Shown here piece by piece: positions 1 through 8,622 of a stretch of 64,000 bases of DNA. Position 1 is the first letter of the stretch; the number at the start of each line of letters is the position of its first letter. The stretch spans positions 51,207-115,206 of the forward strand of contig DAOTUD010000119.1 in the NCBI GenBank assembly GCA_034437275.1, read 5' to 3'. This DNA is from TC-15 sp034437275. GTDB taxonomy: Bacteria; Chloroflexota; Anaerolineae; Aggregatilineales; Aggregatilineaceae. The notes under the pieces are model-generated. The model did not search any database. It saw only the letters and a list, made by a program, of their open reading frames with translations, and had not been told where the DNA came from. A program made the position numbers and the translations under genes.

Positions 1-1890
1 GCCAATCGTGCCCAGCGCGGCGACCGCTGCCAGCCGGGACTGCGCCTGGGTGACGGTCACCGTCCCGGCCAGGATCACCCCGGCGATCAGCACTTCGTAC
101 ACGCGCGCGTCGGGGGCGCGCCAGATGCCGTCGATATCGGTGTGCGCCAGCAGCGTGTAGCCGGTGAGCGCGGTGGTCACGGCCACAATCGTGATCAGGT
201 AGATGCGCAGGTAGCCGCTTTGCAGGAGGCGCGTCTGGCGATCTGCCAGCCACAACAGCCCGCGCAGCGACGCCTGGTAACCACGCGCCGGGCCAAGCTG
301 CGCGCCGATGTCCAGCGGGCGGATCCGCTGCTGGGCCGGGGTGCGCACGGCATACAGCGCCAGCCCGGCCAGGATGGTGGCGATGCTCAGCAGCAGGACG
401 GTGTTCACGCCGGGCCACAGCACCAGCTCGACCTTCGCCGGGGCGGCGAGCGTGGCCTGCACCGCCGTCTTGATCGCATAGTCCTTCACCAGCGCCGGCT
501 GCGCGCCGAAGAGTACACCGGCACTCCCCAGCACGACCGGCCCCAGGATCATGCTCAGCGGGGCTTCGTGCGGTTTATGGGGCGTGCGGCCCGGCGCGCC
601 GAAAAACGGCTTGAGGCTGACCAACCCCGCCGCCACCACCATGAACACACTGCTGAGCACCGCGAACCCGGTCAGCAGCGCGGCCCCGTCAGGTGCGTCG
701 TAGGCCGCCTTGTAGAAGACTTCCTTGCTGATGAAGCCGAACAGCGGCGGCAGCCCGGCCATCGACGCGGCGGCCAGTACGCCCGCCGACCCGGTCCAGG
801 GCATGATCCGCCACAGCCCGCCCAACTGCGTCACGTCGCGCGTGCCGGTTTCGTGATCGAGCGTGCCCGCCACCAGGAACAGCGCGCCCTTATACAGCGA
901 ATGCGCGACCAGCAGCGTCATGGCCGCTTTGACGGCGTAATCGGTGCCGACCCCCAGCAGCAGGACCAGCATCCCCAGCGCGCTCACGGTCGAATAGGCC
1001 AGGATGCGCTTCAGGTCGGTCTGCTGCCACGCGATGAACGCGCCGAGAACCATCGTCACGCCGCCGACTGTGATCAGTCCCGCCTGCCATTCGTCGGTGC
1101 CGCCCAGCACCGGCGTCAGGCGCGCCAGCAGGTAAATCCCAGCCTTGACCATCGTCGCCGAGTGCAGGTAGGCGCTGACCGGGGTCGGCGCGACCATCGC
1201 GCCCGGCAGCCAAAAGTGAAACGGAAACTGGGCGGACTTGGTGAACGCGCCAATCAACACCAGGACCAGGATCGCGGGGTACAGCCCGTCGGCCTGCACG
1301 GCCTGGGGATCGGCCATCATTGCGCTGATGGTGTACGTGCCTGCCACATGGCCGAGCAGCACCAGCCCCGCCAGCAGCGCCAGCCCGCCGCCGCCCGTGA
1401 CCAGCAGGGCTTGCAGCGCGGAGGCGCGCGAGTCGGAATAGTTGTGTTTGAAGCCGATCAACAGGTAGGAACTGATGCTGGTCAGTTCCCAGAAAACGAA
1501 CAGCGCGATCAGATTGTCGGCCAGCACCACGCCGATCATCGCGCTCATGAAGATCAGCACATATGCATAAAAGCGGCCCAGCAGCGGATCGCCCTTCAGG
1601 TAGCCGCCGCCGTAGATGACGATCAGCGTGCCGATGCCGCTGATGATCAGCGCGAACAGCACGCCCAGCCCATCCAGCCGGAAGGCCAGGTCGATGTCCA
1701 GCGATGGGACCCACGCATAGCCGGCGGTGAACGTCTCACCGTCTGCCAGGCGCGAAAGATGTAGGCCGAAATACAGCGTGAGGGCCAGCGGTACTCCCGC
1801 TATCAGCCAGCCGGCGTTGTCGCGCACGCGGTGTTGAATGATTGGGGCCAGGGCTGCCGCTGCAAACCCGGCCAGAACCGCCACGACCAT
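1..1890 (-). CDS. mrpA: Na+/H+ antiporter subunit A (MrpA/MnhA-type), 3' end outside window
   Basis: Reading from ATG at 1890, the frame stays open for 630 codons to the window edge, so this is an N-terminal fragment of a protein usually about 750-950 residues long. It is a polytopic membrane protein of the complex I NuoL/antiporter family. Visible landmarks are FWELTS (Glu about 135), a lysine in GAFTKSA (about 218), HFWLPGAM (about 225-232) and HSATMVKAG (about 243-251), which match the Proton_antipo_M core. The last residues (TVTVTQAQSRLAAVAALG) match the MrpA-specific region after the antiporter core and argue against NuoL or HyfB. The remaining mrp genes would lie to the left. A GGAGGG ribosome site precedes the ATG. 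Family assignment is strong; the MrpA-versus-MBH subtype is inferred. Confidence 0.87.
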   Translation of the reverse strand, partial: MVVAVLAGFAAAALAPIIQHRVRDNAGWLIAGVPLALTLYFGLHLSRLADGETFTAGYAWVPSLDIDLAFRLDGLGVLFALIISGIGTLIVIYGGGYLKGDPLLGRFYAYVLIFMSAMIGVVLADNLIALFVFWELTSISSYLLIGFKHNYSDSRASALQALLVTGGGGLALLAGLVLLGHVAGTYTISAMMADPQAVQADGLYPAILVLVLIGAFTKSAQFPFHFWLPGAMVAPTPVSAYLHSATMVKAGIYLLARLTPVLGGTDEWQAGLITVGGVTMVLGAFIAWQQTDLKRILAYSTVSALGMLVLLLGVGTDYAVKAAMTLLVAHSLYKGALFLVAGTLDHETGTRDVTQLGGLWRIMPWTGSAGVLAAASMAGLPPLFGFISKEVFYKAAYDAPDGAALLTGFAVLSSVFMVVAAGLVSLKPFFGAPGRTPHKPHEAPLSMILGPVVLGSAGVLFGAQPALVKDYAIKTAVQATLAAPAKVELVLWPGVNTVLLLSIATILAGLALYAVRTPAQQRIRPLDIGAQLGPARGYQASLRGLLWLADRQTRLLQSGYLRIYLITIVAVTTALTGYTLLAHTDIDGIWRAPDARVYEVLIAGVILAGTVTVTQAQSRLAAVAALGTIG

Positions 1891-1963
1891 ACGTCCCTCC
1901 TGAGGTTGTTACCACCGTCTGATCCCGAGCGGAAATAACGATGTGTGAATAAATCTAATGCAT

Positions 1964-1969
1964 ATTATA
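1964..1969 (-). promoter_or_regulatory. Probable -10 box for mrpA
   Basis: On the minus strand this is a perfect TATAAT, about 74 bases upstream of the mrpA ATG. No convincing -35 hexamer is found 16-18 bases upstream, so the promoter may need an activator, or may be spurious in this AT-rich stretch. The 282-base gap 1891-2172 otherwise holds the palindrome at 2003-2016 and the terminator at 2111-2139. Confidence 0.4.
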
Positions 1970-2002
1970 AATGCTCCTGGATCGTATGGTATTAGAAATA
2001 TA

Positions 2003-2016
2003 CTAAACCGGTTTAG
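2003..2016. promoter_or_regulatory. 14-bp perfect palindrome, LacI-type operator shape
   Basis: The sequence CTAAACCGGTTTAG is a perfect palindrome with a central CG flanked by AA/TT, the usual form of LacI/GalR-family operators. It lies upstream of the putative mrpA -10 box and downstream of the asnB terminator. No LacI-family regulator is encoded in the window, so the link to a regulator is inference. Confidence 0.4.
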
Positions 2017-2110
2017 CGTTTGATGAGTTGCCAGCCGCCGCCGGTCTGCGGTTGTTCTCCGCCGTCTGTGGCGGGGCGTGATCATGCGTATCGCCCGCCC
2101 AGAAAACATA

Positions 2111-2139
2111 AAAAACGGGATGCCACATGGACATCCCGT
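2111..2139 (-). terminator. Rho-independent terminator after asnB
   Basis: An 8-bp stem (ACGGGATG at 2115-2122 with CATCCCGT at 2132-2139) encloses a 9-base loop. On the minus strand it is followed directly by five T residues. It lies 34 bases past the asnB stop codon. Confidence 0.8.
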
Positions 2140-2172
2140 GTGATTTACTGCTAGATAGTGGTGCCGGCGAGA

Positions 2173-3654
2173 CTACCGCCAGCGGCGCACGATAGGGGCC
2201 ATCTCCAGCCCGAAGAAATCGCGGAAGATGCGGAAGAAGTAGAGTTCCTCTTTGTCGAGAATCTCGCGCCCGGTGGCCGCGTAGACCTCGCGGCTTTCGC
2301 GCTCAAATTCCGCGTCGCTGATCTCTTCATCGGCGAGCTGCGCGATCAAATCGTCGGAGCCGGCCCCGGTGGCAAACTGCATCTTCTTACGCCAGATCAC
2401 CTCGTCGGGCAGCATCCCCTCGAAGGCCTTGCGCAGCGCCCACTTTTCGATGCCTTTGGTGTCGATCTTCTGGTCAAGCTGCACGGCGGACGCCTGGGCG
2501 ATGAACTCGGTATCCAGGAACGGCACGCGGCCTTCCAGCCCGTGCGCCATCGTCATGCGGTCCAGGCGCTGCAAGTTGCAGTCGTGCAGCCCGTCGGTGA
2601 TGCGGATCAACTCGGTGCGGAGTTCTTGCGGCGTTTTGTACTCCTTGAGGTAATGGTAGCCGCTTAGCAGTTCGTCCGCGCCCTCGCCAGAGAGCACCAC
2701 CGTCACATGCTGGCTGGCCAGCCGCGCCAGGAAGTAGTTTGGGATCGCGGAGCGCACCAGCGCCGGATCGTAGGATTCCAGGTGGTAGATAATCTCGGGC
2801 AGCGCTTCGAGGATTTCCTCTTGCGTGTAGAAATATTCGTGATGCTGCGTGCCGAGATATTCGGACACCATGCGCGCGTACTTGCGGTCTTCGCCGCCGA
2901 CATCCAACCCGACGTTGAACGAGTGGAAATTGTCCATCTTCTCCGCGACCAGCGCGGCGATGATGCTGCTGTCAATTCCCCCACTCAGGAAGACGCCCAG
3001 CGGCACATCGGACATCAGCCGCTTGTGTACGGCATCGCGCAGTTCCGCCCGAATTTCTTCCAACGAGGGCGCGCTGCCGGCTTCCTGGTCCTCGATGACC
3101 GAGGCGACGCTGTAGTAGGGGACAAATCCATGATCGCTGTGATACCAGTGCCCGGGCGGAAATTCGCGTACTTCCTCGACTTTATCCCGCAGCACCTTGA
3201 TTTCTGAGCCGAAGTACATCGCCCCGTTGTTGTAGCCGTAATAAAGCGGCTTGATGCCCAACGGGTCGCGGGCCATATACAGCCCTGTGCCATCCCACAG
3301 CGCAAAGGCAAACATCCCGTCGAGCTGTTTGACAGCCTCGACGCCTTCGCGCTCGTAGAGTGGGAAAATAATCTCATTGTCGGAGTCGGTCTTGAAGGGG
3401 TAGGTCGTGTGGTCTTCCCGTAAGTCCTCGTGATTGTAAATTTCGCCGTTGCAGACCAGCCAACGCTTGTCGTTGGTGTCGCTGAGCGGCTGCTTGCCGC
3501 CTTCGACGTCTACAATCGCCAGCCGCACATGCCCGAAAAATCCCTGCTCCCAGTGCATGGTGTCCTGGCCATCCGGTCCGCGATGGACCATCGTGTCGAG
3601 TAGGGAATTTATCTCTGCGTCAGTTTCGCCGAATGCTCCGGTGATTCCGCACAT
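2173..3654 (-). CDS. asnB: Asparagine synthetase (glutamine-hydrolysing)
   Basis: This 493-residue protein makes asparagine from aspartate, glutamine and ATP. It has an N-terminal class II glutaminase domain with catalytic Cys2 (MCGITG), RGPDG at 25-29 and NGEIYN at 69-74. The C-terminal synthetase domain carries the ATP pyrophosphatase loop SGGIDSS at 224-230 and GEGADELLSGY at 323-333. It is shorter than many AsnB proteins (about 550-630) but all catalytic motifs are present. It is transcribed alone, with a terminator behind it, and is divergent from the clostripain-like gene. The short form resembles versions that also occur in polysaccharide or peptide modification loci, but no such partner is adjacent. 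Confidence 0.93.
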   Translation of the reverse strand: MCGITGAFGETDAEINSLLDTMVHRGPDGQDTMHWEQGFFGHVRLAIVDVEGGKQPLSDTNDKRWLVCNGEIYNHEDLREDHTTYPFKTDSDNEIIFPLYEREGVEAVKQLDGMFAFALWDGTGLYMARDPLGIKPLYYGYNNGAMYFGSEIKVLRDKVEEVREFPPGHWYHSDHGFVPYYSVASVIEDQEAGSAPSLEEIRAELRDAVHKRLMSDVPLGVFLSGGIDSSIIAALVAEKMDNFHSFNVGLDVGGEDRKYARMVSEYLGTQHHEYFYTQEEILEALPEIIYHLESYDPALVRSAIPNYFLARLASQHVTVVLSGEGADELLSGYHYLKEYKTPQELRTELIRITDGLHDCNLQRLDRMTMAHGLEGRVPFLDTEFIAQASAVQLDQKIDTKGIEKWALRKAFEGMLPDEVIWRKKMQFATGAGSDDLIAQLADEEISDAEFERESREVYAATGREILDKEELYFFRIFRDFFGLEMAPIVRRWR

Positions 3655-3753
3655 ATCTCACTTTCTCTAGCTTGGTTTGCGATTTGGATTGCGTGCTAAT
3701 CCTAGCAAGAGTTTATTAGAGGAATATAGGAAGAACGGTTGTTTTGCATGAGA

Positions 3754-3800
3754 AACCGGTTGGTTTATATGGGAAATATGTACTAGACTGCACATATAAT
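3754..3800 (+). promoter_or_regulatory. Putative promoter region of the clostripain-like gene
   Basis: TATAAT at 3795-3800 lies 24 bases before the ATG chosen for the downstream gene. No good -35 hexamer is seen at standard spacing. An 8-bp palindrome AACCGGTT (3754-3761) lies upstream and shares its core with the operator-like palindrome at 2003-2016. Confidence 0.45.
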
Positions 3801-3824
3801 GCCATTGGACAAGGAGAAATGATC

Positions 3825-6800
3825 ATGCTGCATCCAACCCGGATTACACGGTGGGTGGTCGTGATACTGGCCGCTGTGCTGGCGCTGCCCGTGATCCAGA
3901 CTGCGTCACCGGCAACCCCGGCAGCTCCGAACATGCTGCGCGCCCATGCCCAGGCGTGGCCGGACCGCGCCGGCCAGCCTGCCGTCGACCGCGCGCGGCA
4001 GGCGCTCGCTGCGCAGAGTGCTCAGGCAGCGCACCATCCGCCGGTTGACCCCGCCCGGCAGACGCAGCAAACCGCTGAATGGACCGTGCTGGTGTTCGTC
4101 GCGGCGGACAACAACATCGAGATGGCGGCGCTGCTGGACCTGAACGAGATGGAGGTGATCGGCTCGACGGCGGACGTGAACATCGTCGTGCAGGTCGACC
4201 GTGCGGAATACTACGCCAACGCCGACGGCGACTGGACCGAGGCCCGCCGTTACTACATCCAGCAGGACCAGGACCCGGCGCAGATCACGTCCCCGGTGCT
4301 GCAAAACCTGGGCGAGATCGACAGCGGCAGCGCCGACGCCGTAGCCGACTTCGCGATCTGGGGCATCACCAACTATCCGGCGCGGAAGTATATGCTGGTG
4401 CTGTGGGATCACGGCGGGGCGTGGGCCAGCCACTTCAGCGACGAGCAGGCCGGGACGGATGCTACACTGCCGGACCTGGTGAGCGCGCTAGATCGCGTCC
4501 GCGCCGAGACCGGCCTCGCGCAGTTCGAGGTGCTCGGCTTCGATATGTGCCTGATGGGGCAGATGGAGGTCTTCCAGACGATCACGCCTTACGCGCGCTA
4601 CGGGATCGGCTCGCAGGAAAACGAACCCGGGGCCGGGTGGTACTACCTGTTCCTGGAGCAGCTCACGCTCAACCCGCAGATGGACGGGGCCGAACTGGGG
4701 CGGCATGTGGTGGATTACTACATGTACTTTTTCACCGACGTGCTGGAGATGGACGACGTGTACGGGCTGAGCGTGGTCGACCTGGGCCAGAGTGCACAGA
4801 TGGCGGGCGCGATGGATCAACTGGTGGCGGCGGTCCAGGCGAACCCGCAGGCCTCGCTGAGCGCGGTGTCGGATGCGCGCAACAACACGCTGGCCTATGG
4901 CGGCTTCGACGATCCGCAGTATTACGAGGTCTGGTCGTCGGTGGACCTGTACCAGTTCGCCGATCTGCTGGCCGACCTGTCGACCGTGCCGGCGGTCCAG
5001 CAGGCTGCGCAGGGCGTGATGCAGAGCGTCGACCGCTATGTGATCTACGAGGATCATCACTACTGGCTGGACGGTTCGCACGGGGTGTCGGTGTACTTCC
5101 CGGCGAATCGCTACGCCTACCAACTGGTCGACTTCGACGAGCGCTACCCGCGCGAAGCCCCGGCCAGCATGGCGTCGTGGGTGACGTTCCTGGACCTGTT
5201 TCATGGCACGGCCAACGCGACGGTAACCGCCGCGCCCAGCGTCGCTGTGACCGGCGTGTATCCCGAGATGGTCAGCATCTATAACCCATCGGTGGTGACG
5301 GTCGAGGTGACCGGACGCGACGTGCTGCAAGTGAACTACTCCGTTGCCTACGTGCGCACCCAGGACGAGCGCATCGTGCTCGATTACGACTACCTGATCG
5401 CGCGCACCACGACGCCCGGCGGCGTGGACATCATCAACTGGGCCGACGGGCTGTCCGAGCGCACGTTCATCTGGGAAGCCGAAGTCCCGGTGCTGACCGA
5501 TGGCATCGTCACTACCTATGGGCTGATCCTGCCCAACCGCGATAACCCGGATATCGCGGTCGTCAACGGCGACTACATCCCCGCCAACGGCGATCCGACC
5601 ATCGAGGCGCAGCTCGTGTTCGACCTGAACGAGCGCCGGTCGACCGCCGTCTGGGGCATCAACGAGATGGCGAACGGCTCGCTGCAGCCGTTCCAACTCC
5701 AGGTGCAGCTCGGTGACCAGTTCCGCCCGCTGTGGCTGACGATGGACGCCGACTACGACCTGGCGACCGCCTCCTATGGCGAGGTGCTGACGCTGGCCGA
5801 CGCGCAGTCGATCACGTTCGAGAAGCAGCCCGCGCCCAGCGGCGAGTACGCGATCAGCTTCATCGCCGAAAATGTGACCGGCGAAAAGCGCCTGGACGAG
5901 ACGATCATCCAGGTCGACAACGATGGGGTGGATGCGTCGCTGCGCGGTTATACCGACCTGACCTATGGTGTCAACTTCCAGTATCCCGCCGATTGGATTC
6001 GCCCGCGCTTCACGCAGGACGGCAAGCGCCTGTTCACCGGTGACCTGGCGACCAATACCGTGCTGACGCTCTATCCCTATACGGACGTATCCAGTGCGGC
6101 GGAAACCGACGCCGCCATCCGCGCCAGTTGGAACCAGCTCCAGAATTTGCAGATCACCAACGAGCGCGAGGTCACCATCAGCGGCCTGCCCGCCTACGTG
6201 ACCGACTACACGTACGTGTACGACGGCGAGCCGCGCATCGGAGCGGTGATCGCGATCTACGTGCCGGAGCAGGGCGTGGGCTACGGCTTCGACCTGGACG
6301 CCCCGGCCAGCAACACTGAACCGGCCCAGGCCGCGCTGCAGGCGTTGGTGGACAGCATCAACTTCTTCGAACCGGCTCAACTCGCCGGGACGAGCGCCTG
6401 GCAGCGCGTCTCGCTGGCGGACGGCGCGGTGACGCTGCCGGTGCCGGCGGAATGGGTGCGCGAGGATCGCGGCGACTGGGCGATCTTCGGCCCGCCCGAC
6501 GACGCGACCGTGTTCCTGGCGCTGGGGGCCGCCGAAACCGCCGGGCGCTCGCAGGCGGCGCTGGCCGAGCATTGGGTCGGCAATCTGCGTGAGAACGTCG
6601 ACGGGCTGGCGATCCTGGCCGGGGAGCCGTACTATGTGGCCGGGCGCGAGTGGTATCTGGTGGTCTTCACCTACGAGGACACGGTGAAGATGGCCGGGGC
6701 GTTCTTCGCGACCACGCAGGCGGGCGGCAACGACTACATCTTCTGGCTGGAAGCGCCGGATGCCGAGTTCGATGCGTTGTACGCGCAGTACTTCTCGGTG

Positions 6801-6830
6801 GCGGTGGACGGGTTCATGCTGAACGAGTAG
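3825..6830 (+). CDS. Secreted clostripain-family (C11) cysteine peptidase with two C-terminal beta domains
   Basis: The 1001-residue product starts with a signal peptide (RITRWVVVILAAVLALPV, then an Ala/Pro-rich stretch). The C11 peptidase domain spans about 86-465, with the catalytic His in LWDHGGAW (His196) and Cys in GFDMCLMGQ (Cys242). A middle region (about 480-700) looks like an immunoglobulin-type beta domain. It is followed by two similar segments (about 705-840 and 850-1000), each with a pattern like YGVNFQYPADW, as in PsbP/Mog1-like folds. The start at 3825 has AGGAG eight bases upstream; 3819 is in frame but too close, and an ORF from 3744 would bury the signal peptide. The family cleaves after basic residues; the target here is unknown. 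Confidence 0.85.
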   Translation: MLHPTRITRWVVVILAAVLALPVIQTASPATPAAPNMLRAHAQAWPDRAGQPAVDRARQALAAQSAQAAHHPPVDPARQTQQTAEWTVLVFVAADNNIEMAALLDLNEMEVIGSTADVNIVVQVDRAEYYANADGDWTEARRYYIQQDQDPAQITSPVLQNLGEIDSGSADAVADFAIWGITNYPARKYMLVLWDHGGAWASHFSDEQAGTDATLPDLVSALDRVRAETGLAQFEVLGFDMCLMGQMEVFQTITPYARYGIGSQENEPGAGWYYLFLEQLTLNPQMDGAELGRHVVDYYMYFFTDVLEMDDVYGLSVVDLGQSAQMAGAMDQLVAAVQANPQASLSAVSDARNNTLAYGGFDDPQYYEVWSSVDLYQFADLLADLSTVPAVQQAAQGVMQSVDRYVIYEDHHYWLDGSHGVSVYFPANRYAYQLVDFDERYPREAPASMASWVTFLDLFHGTANATVTAAPSVAVTGVYPEMVSIYNPSVVTVEVTGRDVLQVNYSVAYVRTQDERIVLDYDYLIARTTTPGGVDIINWADGLSERTFIWEAEVPVLTDGIVTTYGLILPNRDNPDIAVVNGDYIPANGDPTIEAQLVFDLNERRSTAVWGINEMANGSLQPFQLQVQLGDQFRPLWLTMDADYDLATASYGEVLTLADAQSITFEKQPAPSGEYAISFIAENVTGEKRLDETIIQVDNDGVDASLRGYTDLTYGVNFQYPADWIRPRFTQDGKRLFTGDLATNTVLTLYPYTDVSSAAETDAAIRASWNQLQNLQITNEREVTISGLPAYVTDYTYVYDGEPRIGAVIAIYVPEQGVGYGFDLDAPASNTEPAQAALQALVDSINFFEPAQLAGTSAWQRVSLADGAVTLPVPAEWVREDRGDWAIFGPPDDATVFLALGAAETAGRSQAALAEHWVGNLRENVDGLAILAGEPYYVAGREWYLVVFTYEDTVKMAGAFFATTQAGGNDYIFWLEAPDAEFDALYAQYFSVAVDGFMLNE

Positions 6831-6866
6831 CGCCGCGCCGGGTGACTTATCGCCGAACGCGCTTTG

Positions 6867-6893
6867 GGGCAGGGGGCTTCCCTGCCCTTTTTT
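6867..6893 (+). terminator. Rho-independent terminator after the C11 peptidase
   Basis: The 8-bp stem GGGCAGGG/CCCTGCCC (6867-6874 with 6880-6887) has a 5-base loop and is followed by six T residues. It separates the protease gene from the phosphoesterase gene. Confidence 0.88.
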
Positions 6894-6968
6894 ATGTTAC
6901 ATTTGCTGTCGGTGCCCGATTGCGCCATAATCTACACCTTATGGTTTTCGCAGAAAGAAGGTGACAGT

Positions 6969-7829
6969 ATGCCCCGCATCGCAATTCTAGCCGATATTCA
7001 CGGCAACCTGCCCGCGTTTGAGGCGGTGCAGCGCGATATCGCGGCTATCGCCCCGGACCAGGTGATCGTCAACGGCGACGTGATCAATCGCGGCCCGCAG
7101 AGCAAAGCCTGCCTGCAGGCCGTCCGTGCGATGGCCTGGCCGGTCGTGTTCGGCAATCACGAGGAGTACGTGCTCAAGTTCCGGGCGGGCGACCTGCCGC
7201 GCGAGTGGAACACCGACTGGTGGCTGCCGACGCGCCGCGTGGCCGAGGCGTTGAGCGATGAGGAGTTCGCGTATCTAAAGACGCTGCCCTGGCGTCACAC
7301 CATTGAGGTGCCGGGCCTGCCGGCGATCCGCGTAGTGCATGGCAGCCCGCGCGCGCTGAATGACGGGCTGGGCTTTTGGATGAGCGATGACGAACTGCTG
7401 GCAGCGGTGCAGGCGGTGCCGGAGCCGGTCGTGGTCGGCGCGCACACCCACCGCCCGTTTGATCGCCGTGTGGGGGCGCGCTGGATTCTCAACAGCGGGG
7501 CGGTCGGTGCGCCGTTCAACGGCGATCCGTCGGCGCAATACCTGGTCCTGACCGGGGATGATGGGCAGTGGTCGGTCGAGTTCCGCGCCGTGCCCTACGA
7601 CCGCGCGCCGTTGTATGCCGCCTGGGAGCGCAGCGGGGACCTGGCGCACAGTGTGATCGCGCGCGTATTCAAGTACGAAGTCGAGACGGCGACCTTTCAC
7701 CTGATGGCGTATATCCGTTTTTGCAAGGAGCACCGGCTGCCCAAGAACGATGTTGCGACCTTCAAGCGCTACCGGGCGGCGTCGGCGGACGTGCCGCCGG
7801 GCCGTTCCATGAAACCGAGGGCGGTGTAG
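6969..7829 (+). CDS. Calcineurin-like metallophosphoesterase
   Basis: This is a 286-residue cytosolic phosphoesterase of the Metallophos_2/YfcE-like group. The two-metal site is visible as DIHGN (Asp9, His11), NGDVINRGP (Asp37), GNHE (Asn63, His64), VHGSP (His124) and GAHTHRPF (His159, His161). An ORF beginning at 6864 would include the terminator, so the start is taken at 6969, preceded by AAGGTGA. The substrate cannot be told from sequence; related proteins act on phosphodiesters or protein phosphates. trmB-like follows after three bases, so the two are probably co-transcribed. Confidence 0.85.
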   Translation: MPRIAILADIHGNLPAFEAVQRDIAAIAPDQVIVNGDVINRGPQSKACLQAVRAMAWPVVFGNHEEYVLKFRAGDLPREWNTDWWLPTRRVAEALSDEEFAYLKTLPWRHTIEVPGLPAIRVVHGSPRALNDGLGFWMSDDELLAAVQAVPEPVVVGAHTHRPFDRRVGARWILNSGAVGAPFNGDPSAQYLVLTGDDGQWSVEFRAVPYDRAPLYAAWERSGDLAHSVIARVFKYEVETATFHLMAYIRFCKEHRLPKNDVATFKRYRAASADVPPGRSMKPRAV

Positions 7830-7832
7830 CAC

Positions 7833-8582
7833 ATGAGCCGGCTGAAACTCAAGCGTTTTCGCGTCAAGAAGCCGAACGACGCCGCGCTGGCGCGTTATTT
7901 GCGGGCCTACAGCAGCAAGGACCTGTACTGGAACCCGGACGCGCTGCCGCCGCTGTCCTCGCGTGAACTGTTCGACGCCGACGCGCCGCTGGTCTTCGAC
8001 CTGGGCTGCGGGCGCGGGGAGTTCCTGGTGCGGCAGGCCCAGGGGCAGCCGGACCTGTACTTCGTCGGGTTCGACTGGCACCGGAAATCGATCTGGGATG
8101 CGATCAACCGCGCCGAGGCCGCCGGCCTGGATAACGTGAAGTTTGTCCGGGCCGACTTCCGCCGTGCGCTGGCCAAAGTCCCCGATCAGAGCGTGCAGGA
8201 CGTGTTCCTGCTGTTCCCCCCGCCGATCCTCAAGCATTCCAAGCGCAAGCAGGACCCGCTGCCCGACGCCACGATCCGCGCGATTCACCGCGTGCTGCTG
8301 CCGGCCGGCGTGTTCCACTTCGTGACCGACCGCGCCGACTACTTCGCGGTGAAGGTCGCACGGCTGGACGCGAGTGGACTGTTTGCCCGGCTCCAGACGT
8401 CGCATGAGTTTGAAGGCGGGCTGACGCGCTTTCAGCGTTTTTGGGAAGGCTTCGACATCGAGTCGCACCGCTACGAGGGGCAGAAGCAGGAACCGCCGCC
8501 GGAAACGAAACATGAGGCGGTGCGCGCCGCCTCATCAAGCTCATCACAGGGGCCGGAATGGGGCAGGGCCATGATCGATTAG
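7833..8582 (+). CDS. TrmB-like tRNA (guanine-N7)-methyltransferase
   Basis: The 249-residue protein has a class I methyltransferase SAM site (DLGCGRGEF, 56-64) and the order of motifs seen in the tRNA m7G46 methyltransferase family, including GFDWHRKS and VKFVRADFR. The family signature FPDPWPKKRHHKRR is replaced here by FPPPILKHSKRKQDP (about 128-142): the Asp and Trp are lost, while a basic cluster remains. The last 40 residues are low-complexity and probably disordered. It may be a true TrmB with a drifted signature or a paralogue with another target, so no symbol is given. Only four bases separate its stop codon region from the preceding gene. Confidence 0.72.
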   Translation: MSRLKLKRFRVKKPNDAALARYLRAYSSKDLYWNPDALPPLSSRELFDADAPLVFDLGCGRGEFLVRQAQGQPDLYFVGFDWHRKSIWDAINRAEAAGLDNVKFVRADFRRALAKVPDQSVQDVFLLFPPPILKHSKRKQDPLPDATIRAIHRVLLPAGVFHFVTDRADYFAVKVARLDASGLFARLQTSHEFEGGLTRFQRFWEGFDIESHRYEGQKQEPPPETKHEAVRAASSSSSQGPEWGRAMID

Positions 8583-8622
8583 CGACGCCGGGCGATGAAC
8601 AGCCCGGTGTCTTTGGTGATGG

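Noticed and set aside
142..1764. Long plus-strand open frame opposite mrpA
   Set aside because: It is an Arg/Gln/His-rich shadow of the minus-strand membrane protein, which has strong family motifs in its own frame.
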